NCBI GenBank assembly: GCA_025355995.1
Contig: JANXYQ010000088.1
Span: forward strand, 1 to 36,271
Origin: Spirochaetaceae bacterium
GTDB lineage: Bacteria > Spirochaetota > Spirochaetia > Treponematales > Rectinemataceae
DNA length: 36,271 nucleotides
Direction of reading: 5' to 3'
Shown in pieces: positions 15,838 through 22,317 of the stretch; the first letter of the stretch is position 1; every line of letters begins with the position of its first letter. Below the pieces are notes generated by a model. It did not search any database. It was not told where the DNA came from and saw only the letters and a program-made list of their open reading frames with translations. The position numbers and the translations under genes were made by a program.

Positions 15838-17129
15838 GCCGGCCTCTTGAAGATCACGATGCCGTTGTGCCCGCCGAAGCCGAGGGAGGCCGAGGCCGCG
15901 GCTCCCACCGCCATCTTCCTGCCGATCTTGGGCACGTAGTCGAGGTCGCAGCCGGCCTCGATATCCGGATTGTCGAGGTTGATGGTCGGGGGCACGAAGC
16001 CCTCCTCTATGGCCTTCACGCAGGCTAAAGCCTCTATCGCGCCTGCCGCGCCGAGCATGTGGCCGGTCATGCTCTTCGTCGACGAGATGGCGAGCTTCTT
16101 GGCGTGGTCGCCGAAGGCCTTCTTCACCATCAGGGTCTCGGTCGGGTCGTTTATCTGGGTCGAGGTCCCGTGCGCGTTGTAATAGGCGATGTCCGCGGGA
16201 GCCATGCCCGCGTCCTCGAGGGCCAGGGCGATGGCCCGCGCGCCACCGACGCCCGAGGGGTCGGGGGAGGTGAGGTGGTAGGCGTCGCAGGTCGCGCCGT
16301 AGCCGGCGAGCTCGGCGTAGATCCGCGCCCCGCGGGCGACCGCCTTGTCGTAGTCCTCCAGGATGAGGACCGCCGCTCCCTCGCCCATGAGGAAGCCGTC
16401 GCGGTCCTTGTCGAAGGGCCGCGAGGCGAGCTCGGGCCGGTCGTTGAAGGCGGTGCTCAGGGCCTGGAGGCGGCAGAAGGCGCCGATCGCGAATTCGGTT
16501 ATAGAGGCCTCCGCCCCGCCCGCCACCACCGCGTCGCAGCGGCCCGAGCGGATGAGGTCGAGGGCTTGGCCTATCGCGTCCGTGCCCGAGGTGCAGGCGG
16601 TGACGGCGGTGTAGGCGGGGCCGAGTATGCCCAGGCGCATCGCGATGTTGGCCGTGCCCTCGTTCGAGATCATCTGGGGAACCGTCATGGGCGGCATTCG
16701 GCCCGGGCCGGACTCGAGCATCTTCTTGTGCGATTCCATCATGATTTCGATGCCGCCGATGCCGATGCCCATGATCGTGGCCACGCGCTCGGCCGAGTAG
16801 GGCAGGGCCGACGCCGCCGAAGATCCGGCCGCGCCCTCCGTCGGTACGTAGCCTTCTCCTAAGCCCGCGTCCCGCCAGGCCTGGACGGCGGCCGCGACCG
16901 CGAATTGGCTGAAGTTGGCCATTTTCCTGGCCTCTTTCTTATCCATATAGAGGGTGGGATCGAAGCCTTTGACTTCGGCCGCGATTTTCGCGTCGGTCTT
17001 GGATGCGTCGAAGCGGGTGATGGGGCCTGCCCCCGAGCGTCCGCTCTTCAGCGCGGTCCAAAAGGCGGCGACGTCGTTCCCGATGGGGCTGATGACGCCG
17101 AGCCCGGTCACGGCTACTCTTCGTTTCAT
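15834..17129 (-). CDS. fabF: 3-oxoacyl-ACP synthase II FabF
   Basis: A 431-residue elongating condensing enzyme (KAS II). The Cys-His-His triad is C179 (VTACTSGTD), H320 (NAHGTSTQ) and H357 (KSMTGHMLGAAG). It begins with RRVAVTGLGVISPIGND, typical of FabF. The ATG at 17129 was chosen because GGAGG lies eight bases upstream and the family N-terminus starts there. It lies between fabH and fabZ on the same strand. No acyl carrier protein, fabD or fabG gene is in this cluster, so they must be elsewhere. Confidence 0.95.
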   Translation of the reverse strand: MKRRVAVTGLGVISPIGNDVAAFWTALKSGRSGAGPITRFDASKTDAKIAAEVKGFDPTLYMDKKEARKMANFSQFAVAAAVQAWRDAGLGEGYVPTEGAAGSSAASALPYSAERVATIMGIGIGGIEIMMESHKKMLESGPGRMPPMTVPQMISNEGTANIAMRLGILGPAYTAVTACTSGTDAIGQALDLIRSGRCDAVVAGGAEASITEFAIGAFCRLQALSTAFNDRPELASRPFDKDRDGFLMGEGAAVLILEDYDKAVARGARIYAELAGYGATCDAYHLTSPDPSGVGGARAIALALEDAGMAPADIAYYNAHGTSTQINDPTETLMVKKAFGDHAKKLAISSTKSMTGHMLGAAGAIEALACVKAIEEGFVPPTINLDNPDIEAGCDLDYVPKIGRKMAVGAAASASLGFGGHNGIVIFKRPA

Positions 17130-17196
17130 ATCTCGTTCCTCCCGATGGATCCGTATCGATAATTTACTGCGCAATAAGCCCTTTCGTCGCCCCTCG

Positions 17197-18174
17197 TCAC
17201 CATCGGACCACTACGGCCCCGTAGGTCAGGCCGGCCCCGAAGCCGACGAGCATGACGAGGTCGCCCTTATTCAGGAGGCCCTTGTCCTCCATCTCGCCGA
17301 GGGCTATCGGTATGCTCGCTGCGGAGGTGTTCGCGTATTCGTCCATGTTCATGTAAAACCGCTCCTCGGGCAAACCGAGCCGCTTCGCCGCCGCCTGGAC
17401 GATGCGGGCGTTGGCCTGGTGCGGCACTATCCACCGGATCTCGTCGAGGGAGTAGATGCTCGCGTGCACTATCCGCTCTATGAGCACGGTTATCGACTTT
17501 ACGGCGAAATTGTATACGTTCTTGCCGTTCATGGAGATGACCGGCGCCGTCGGGACGGGAGGCTCGAAGGTCTTCAGCCTCTCGGGCTGGACCAGGATGA
17601 GGTCCTTCGCGCCGCCTCCGTCCGCCCCGAGGATGAACTTGAGCATACCCCGGCCGCCTTCCTGGATCCGGGAGAGCACGGCGGCTCCCGCGCCGTCCCC
17701 GAAGAGCACGCAGGTGGCGCGGTCGTTCCAGTCGGTCACTCGCGTGAGGGTCTCGGCCCCGATGACGAGGGCGTTCCTGCCCTGCCCCGACTCCAGGAGT
17801 CCCGTCGCGACCTGCAGGGCGTAGAGGAAGCCCGTGCAGCCCGCGACCACGTCCAGGGCCGCGCAGCCGTGGGCTCCGATCTTGTCCTGGACTATGCAGG
17901 CCGTCGACGGAAAGCCGAGATAATCGGGGGTCGCGGTCGCGACTACGATATAGTCGAGCTCGTGGGGGCCGACGCCGGCCTTGGCGAGGGCCTTGCGGGC
18001 GGCGTCGGCGGCCAGGTCGCTGGTCTGCGCACCGTCGGCCGCGATGTGGCGGGCCCCGATCCCGGTATGCGACCGGATCCACTCGTCGGTCGTATCGACC
18101 CGGGACGCCAGCTCGTCGTTGGTCATTCGGCGCTCGGGAATGTGCACGCCCATCGCTCGGATCACTACGGACAT
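17197..18174 (-). CDS. fabH: 3-oxoacyl-ACP synthase III FabH
   Basis: A 325-residue initiating condensing enzyme (KAS III). The triad is C113 (VAGCTGFLYAL), H252 (VPHQANARI) and N282 (ANTSAASIP). DEWIRSHTGIGARHI is the family N-terminal motif. Length is usual. ATG at 18174 follows GGAGG by five bases. It is the first gene of the fabHFZ(V) cluster and is divergent from etfB. A candidate operator overlaps its predicted -10 box. Confidence 0.95.
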   Translation of the reverse strand: MSVVIRAMGVHIPERRMTNDELASRVDTTDEWIRSHTGIGARHIAADGAQTSDLAADAARKALAKAGVGPHELDYIVVATATPDYLGFPSTACIVQDKIGAHGCAALDVVAGCTGFLYALQVATGLLESGQGRNALVIGAETLTRVTDWNDRATCVLFGDGAGAAVLSRIQEGGRGMLKFILGADGGGAKDLILVQPERLKTFEPPVPTAPVISMNGKNVYNFAVKSITVLIERIVHASIYSLDEIRWIVPHQANARIVQAAAKRLGLPEERFYMNMDEYANTSAASIPIALGEMEDKGLLNKGDLVMLVGFGAGLTYGAVVVRW

Positions 18175-18233
18175 AGGGACCTCCTCATTGTGACAGCCGC
18201 ATCGCGCCGTATCTGCGTTTTTTTGACAAAATA

Positions 18234-18257
18234 CTAGCAAGTGTCAGGTACCGCTAG
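18234..18257. promoter_or_regulatory. Candidate operator upstream of fabH
   Basis: CTAGC (18234-18238) and GCTAG (18253-18257) form an inverted repeat with a 14-base spacer; one further flanking pair also matches. Its right arm touches the predicted fabH -10 box. It does not match the FapR or FabT consensus as I know them. Confidence 0.3.
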
Positions 18258-18283
18258 GATACTGATTCGGCAGGAAAAGTCAA
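18256..18283 (-). promoter_or_regulatory. Predicted promoter of fabH
   Basis: On the minus strand TTGACT (18278-18283), a 16-base spacer, TATCCT (18256-18261). It would give a leader of about 75 bases to the fabH start. Confidence 0.4.
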
Positions 18284-18317
18284 TACGACAGAAATTGGCA
18301 AAATGTCTTAATTCATA

Positions 18318-18345
18318 TTGACAGGTAGCGACGGAACATTAGATA
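18318..18345 (+). promoter_or_regulatory. Predicted promoter of the etf operon
   Basis: A perfect -35 box TTGACA (18318-18323) followed at 16 bases by TAGATA (18340-18345). The ribosome site GGAGG at 18359-18363 and the ATG at 18369 follow closely. Confidence 0.5.
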
Positions 18346-18368
18346 AGTATTCACCTACGGAGGTTGCG

Positions 18369-19274
18369 ATGCCGTACAAGTCCGTCGTCCTGGTAAAACA
18401 GGTACCCGATACCAAGAATATTTCCGGGGATGTGATGACTCCCGAGGGCACGATCAATCGTACCGCCCTGCCTACGGTCTTCAACCCCGAGGACCTCAAT
18501 GCCCTCGAAATGGCCCTCCAGGTGCGGGACCGCGAGGGGGGCGAGGTCATCGTGCTCACCATGGGGCCGCCCGCCGCCGCGGACATCCTGAGGGATTCCC
18601 TGTTCCGGGGCGCCGACCGCGTCATCCTCCTGAGCGACCGCCGCTTCGCCGGCGCCGATACCCTAGCTACGTCCTACGCCCTGGCCTGCGCGATCCGTAC
18701 GCTGGAGCGTTCGTTCGGGCCCGTGGACCTCGTGTTCGCGGGCCGCCAGGCCATAGACGGGGACACCGCCCAGGTGGGGCCTCAGACCGCCGAGAAGCTG
18801 GGGATACCCCAGATCACCTACGCAGAAGCGATAGTCAAGCTCGAGGGTCCATCCATAGTGGTGCAGCGCGCCCTCGACCACGGCACCGAGCTTGTCAAAT
18901 GCAGCCTTCCCTGCCTCCTCACCGTCGTCGGAAGCGCGAACGAGCCGAGGCCGGCCTCCGTGCGGCGCCGCATCGAGTACAAGCTCGCGGCGACCAAGCT
19001 GGAGTACAAGGGTCTTTTGGCCAAATGGCCGGCCTTCGGCGGCGAGGAGGCCCTAGACGCCTACCTCGTCGAGCGCGGCCTCGGGATCGCCGTATGGTCC
19101 GCCGCCGACATCGGGGCGGAGGAGGAGAAGCTCGGCCTGGCTGGCTCTCCCACCCAGGTATACAAGGTCAACTTCGTCGTCCTCGAGAGCGCCGATTCCA
19201 GGGAAATCCAACCGACGCCCGAGGGCATCGCGAGCCTGGTCCAGGAACTGGTCCGGGAATACATAGTAGGGTAG
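18369..19274 (+). CDS. etfB: Electron transfer flavoprotein beta subunit
   Basis: A 301-residue EtfB, which binds a nucleotide or second flavin and passes electrons to or from acyl-CoA dehydrogenase. It begins YKSVVLVKQVPDTKN and carries NPEDLNALEMAL, VLTMGPPAA, and FAGRQAIDGDTAQVGPQTAEKLG, all family hallmarks. It is longer than the usual roughly 260 residues, with an added C-terminal region (LGIAVWSAADIGAEEEKLGL onward). The ATG at 18369 follows GGAGG by five bases; upstream in-frame codons lie in the promoter. Seven bases separate it from etfA. Whether it is a bifurcating type cannot be settled by eye. Confidence 0.93.
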   Translation: MPYKSVVLVKQVPDTKNISGDVMTPEGTINRTALPTVFNPEDLNALEMALQVRDREGGEVIVLTMGPPAAADILRDSLFRGADRVILLSDRRFAGADTLATSYALACAIRTLERSFGPVDLVFAGRQAIDGDTAQVGPQTAEKLGIPQITYAEAIVKLEGPSIVVQRALDHGTELVKCSLPCLLTVVGSANEPRPASVRRRIEYKLAATKLEYKGLLAKWPAFGGEEALDAYLVERGLGIAVWSAADIGAEEEKLGLAGSPTQVYKVNFVVLESADSREIQPTPEGIASLVQELVREYIVG

Positions 19275-19281
19275 GCAAGGA

Positions 19282-20304
19282 ATGAGCGATACCAGGAACG
19301 TTTGGGTCTTCGTCGAGCAGGACGAGGGCAGGATCGCCGAGGTTAGCCTCGAGCTCGTCGCCAAGGGGCGAGAGCTCGCGGACGAGCTCGGGAGCGAGCT
19401 CTGGGCCCTGCTCTGCGGCGACGGAGTCGAGGCCCTCGCGACCGCTCTCATCGAGCGGGGCGCGGACCGCGTCCTCCTAGCCGAGGCGCCGGAGCTCGCG
19501 CTGTACCGCACCCTGCCCTATGCGCGGGTGATCACGCGCCTCGTGACCGAGAAAGGCCCCTATATCCTCCTCTTCGGCGCCTCGCCCGTCGGTCGGGATC
19601 TCGCTCCCCGCGTCGCGAGCGCCGTGCGCTCCGGCCTGACGGCCGACTGCACCGACCTCCAGATCGGCGACTTCGAGTCGAAGAAGGACGCCGTGGTCTA
19701 CAAGGATCTCCTCCTCCAGATCCGTCCAGCCTTCGGCGGCAATCTCATCGCCACCATCGTCAACCCGAAGCGGCGCCCCCAGATGGCTACCGTGCGCGAG
19801 GGCGTGATGCGGGTGCGGGATGCCGAGAAAGGCAGGAAGGGGCGGGTCGAGCGGGTGGAATGCTCCTTCGAGCCAGGCGACCTGGCCCTCGAGATACTGA
19901 GCCGCGAGCTCAGGGAATCCACGGTCCGCCTCAAGGACTCGCCGGTCATCGTCTCCGGCGGCGCCGGCGTCGCGACCGAGGAGGAATTCCAGCTTGTGCG
20001 GGACCTGGCCAACGCCCTGGGCGGGGAGGTCGGCGCGTCGCGCGCGGCCGTCGACTCCGGGCTCATCGGCAAGGAGCACCAGGTGGGCCAGACCGGCACG
20101 ACGGTCCGTCCCAGGCTCTACATCGCGGCGGGAATCTCGGGCGCCATACAGCACCGCGCGGGAATGGCGGAATCCAACAAGATCATCGCCATCAACACCG
20201 ACCCGGACGCGCCGATATTCCAGATCGCGCACTACAAGATCGTCGGCGACCTCAAAGAGGTCATCCCGCTCATGATCGACGCCCTGCGCGAAAAGGCCAA
20301 GTAA
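19282..20304 (+). CDS. etfA: Electron transfer flavoprotein alpha subunit
   Basis: A 340-residue EtfA. The C-terminal FAD domain is clear: AVDSGLIGKEHQVGQTGTTV, then LYIAAGISGAIQHRAGM, AESNKIIAINTDPDAPIF and ALREKAK at the end. The N-terminal domain has VWVFVEQDEGRIAEVSLELV and LTADCTDLQI. AAGGA precedes the ATG. It forms a heterodimer with EtfB and serves the acyl-CoA dehydrogenase that starts 11 bases later. Confidence 0.95.
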   Translation: MSDTRNVWVFVEQDEGRIAEVSLELVAKGRELADELGSELWALLCGDGVEALATALIERGADRVLLAEAPELALYRTLPYARVITRLVTEKGPYILLFGASPVGRDLAPRVASAVRSGLTADCTDLQIGDFESKKDAVVYKDLLLQIRPAFGGNLIATIVNPKRRPQMATVREGVMRVRDAEKGRKGRVERVECSFEPGDLALEILSRELRESTVRLKDSPVIVSGGAGVATEEEFQLVRDLANALGGEVGASRAAVDSGLIGKEHQVGQTGTTVRPRLYIAAGISGAIQHRAGMAESNKIIAINTDPDAPIFQIAHYKIVGDLKEVIPLMIDALREKAK

Positions 20305-20315
20305 GGAAGAAAGAG

Positions 20316-22079
20316 ATGGCTGATAACTTTTACCTGGACAACCCCGACCTCCGCTTCCGCGTGGAGAAGGCCGACCTGGGCTTCGTAGTCGGCCTTAAGG
20401 AGCGCGGCTACTCCTACGCGGCCACGCTCGAAAACGCGCCTTCGGCGCGAAATGCCTCGCGTTTCGCGCCTCGCGATTTCGCGGACGCGCAGGACAACTG
20501 GCGGCTCGTGCTCGAGATCCTCGGCGAGATCTGCGCGAGCGTGATCGCGCCGCGCGCGGCCGAGGCGGACGAGGAGGGCGCCAGCTACGAGAACGGCGTC
20601 GTCACCTACGCCAAGGCGACCCAGGCCGCCATCGAGGCCTTCCGCAAGTCCGAGATCCTCGGCTGCATGCTCCCCTGGGAGTACGGCGGCCTAAACCTCC
20701 CCGAGACCGTCTACCAGGCGATGATCGAGATGGTGTCCAGGGCCGAGGGAGGCCTCATGACCATCTTCGGCCTCCAGGAAATCGCCTCGACCATAAACGA
20801 GTTCGCCGACGAGGCGACCAAGGCCAGTTACCTCCCGCGCTTCTCGCGCGGCGAGGTCTTCGGCGCCATGGTGCTCACGGAACCGGACGCCGGCTCCGAC
20901 CTCGGCTCCGTGCAGTGCCGTGCCTCCCTCGACGAGGCCACCGGTAAATGGCGGGTGAACGGAGTCAAGCGCTTCATCACGAACGGCAACGCCGACATCC
21001 ACCTGGTCCTCGCCCGCAGCGAGGAGGGCTCGAAGGACGCCCGCGGCCTCTCCATGTTCCTCGTCGAGCGCGACGAGACCGTCCGCATCCGCCGCATCGA
21101 GAACAAGCTCGGCATCCACTCCTCGCCGACCTGCGAGATCCAGTATACGGACAGCCCGGCCATACTCGTCGGTAAGAGGCGCTTCGGCCTCATGCGCTGC
21201 GCGATGGCGCTCATGAACGGCGCTCGCCTCGCGGTCGCCGCCCAGGCCGTCGGCATCGCCGAAGCCTCCTTCCGCGAGGCCCTGCGCTACGCCGGTGAGC
21301 GCAGCCAGTTCGGCAAATCGATCGTCTCCCTGCCCGCCGTCTCGCGGATGCTCGTCTCCATGAAGGGCGAAATCGAGGCGGCGCGCGCCCTCATCTTCGA
21401 GACCTCCGTCTGGGTCGACACCCTCAAGGCCTGCGAGCAGAAGCAGGAAGAGCTCGAGAAGGCAGGCGCTCCATCGGATCCCGTCCTGATAGCCCGCAAG
21501 AAGCAGGCCTCGAACCTCGCCGACATCCTGACCCCCTTGAGCAAGTACTACGCGACCGAGATGGGCAACCGAGTGTGCTACAAGGGCATGCAGGTCCACG
21601 GCGGCGTCGGCTACATGCGCGAGTTCAACGCGGAGAGGCACTACCGGGACGTCAGGATCACCAACATCTACGAGGGCACCAGCCAGCTCCAGGTCGTGGC
21701 GGCCATGGGCAAGATGCTCGGCCGCGGCCTCGACGTCCTCCTCGACGCCTGGATGGCGGCGTCTGTTCCTGAGGAGCTCGCTGCGCTGAAGATCCGGCTC
21801 GTCGCGACGACCGGACTTTTCCAGAAGTGCTGCGACGCCCTCCACGGCGCCGAACGCGACGCCGTCGAGTACTTCGGCGCCGACCTGATGGATATGGCCG
21901 CTGCCGTGTTCAATACCTGGCTGCTGGTTCGCGATGCTTGCGTCGTGGGCGAGGCAAGGAAGATCGAGATGGCCCTGGCCTACGCAGCCGAGCAGCTGCC
22001 CAAGGCGGAGGGGTCGGCCGCCGCGATACTTCTTCTAGATATGAGTGCCATCTCTGCCAAGGATCGCATCCTAGCCTAA
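20316..22079 (+). CDS. Acyl-CoA dehydrogenase
   Basis: A 587-residue flavoprotein of the acyl-CoA dehydrogenase family. FAD and substrate motifs: GAMVLTEPDAGSDLGSV, RFITNGNADI, and the C-terminal HGGVGYMREFNAERHYRD. The likely catalytic base is E453 in NIYEGTSQLQ, the position used by MCAD-type enzymes. It is longer than short-chain forms because of a C-terminal helical extension, and residues 43-52 look like an insertion next to palindromic DNA. A GGAAG site precedes the ATG at 20316; the open frame continues upstream but overlaps etfA in another frame. With EtfAB it may oxidise acyl-CoA or form butyryl-CoA; direction and chain length unknown. Confidence 0.92.
   Translation: MADNFYLDNPDLRFRVEKADLGFVVGLKERGYSYAATLENAPSARNASRFAPRDFADAQDNWRLVLEILGEICASVIAPRAAEADEEGASYENGVVTYAKATQAAIEAFRKSEILGCMLPWEYGGLNLPETVYQAMIEMVSRAEGGLMTIFGLQEIASTINEFADEATKASYLPRFSRGEVFGAMVLTEPDAGSDLGSVQCRASLDEATGKWRVNGVKRFITNGNADIHLVLARSEEGSKDARGLSMFLVERDETVRIRRIENKLGIHSSPTCEIQYTDSPAILVGKRRFGLMRCAMALMNGARLAVAAQAVGIAEASFREALRYAGERSQFGKSIVSLPAVSRMLVSMKGEIEAARALIFETSVWVDTLKACEQKQEELEKAGAPSDPVLIARKKQASNLADILTPLSKYYATEMGNRVCYKGMQVHGGVGYMREFNAERHYRDVRITNIYEGTSQLQVVAAMGKMLGRGLDVLLDAWMAASVPEELAALKIRLVATTGLFQKCCDALHGAERDAVEYFGADLMDMAAAVFNTWLLVRDACVVGEARKIEMALAYAAEQLPKAEGSAAAILLLDMSAISAKDRILA
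20435..20470. repeat. Palindrome-rich 30-base insert-like segment in the acyl-CoA dehydrogenase gene
   Basis: CGCGCC occurs at 20435-20440 and again at 20465-20470, exactly 30 bases apart. The segment holds CGCGCC-TTC-GGCGCG and GCGAAA/TTTCGC arms, so it can fold. It keeps the reading frame and encodes A-P twice at either end of a ten-residue stretch (residues 41-52). Confidence 0.55.
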
Positions 22080-22118
22080 ATCGCCTAATTGGCTGGCAGG
22101 TAGCTTTCTAAAATATGA

Positions 22119-22148
22119 GCCCTCCCGTTTCGGGGAGGGCTTCTTATT
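22119..22148 (+). terminator. Intrinsic terminator of the etf-ACAD operon
   Basis: GCCCTCCC (22119-22126) pairs with GGGAGGGC (22133-22140) around a short loop and is followed by TTCTTATT. It lies 40 bases after the acyl-CoA dehydrogenase stop. Confidence 0.85.
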
Positions 22149-22240
22149 GCCCAAATAGCAATTAGGTAATGTATAGAAAACCTTGGTTTGTGAGAATACA
22201 ACAACAAATGCGAAAAAGCGCAAAAGTACTTGACTATAAA

Positions 22241-22269
22241 TTGATAAGACAATAGGTTTCTTGTATCGA
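22241..22269 (+). promoter_or_regulatory. Possible promoter of adhE in an AT-rich region
   Basis: TTGATA (22241-22246), a 17-base spacer and TATCGA (22264-22269). The whole gap from 22141 to 22317 is unusually AT-rich for this window, and a second -35-like TTGACT lies at 22230-22235. The exact promoter is uncertain. Confidence 0.35.
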
Positions 22270-22317
22270 TAAAAATGTAGAGATAAAATAAGCTCGATAA
22301 AGCTAGGAGGAGGGAGT

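Noticed and set aside
19860-22079. Longer acyl-CoA dehydrogenase frame starting inside etfA
   Set aside because: The added N-terminus is Arg/Gly-rich frame shadow of etfA; ATG 20316 has a ribosome site and family-like N-terminus.
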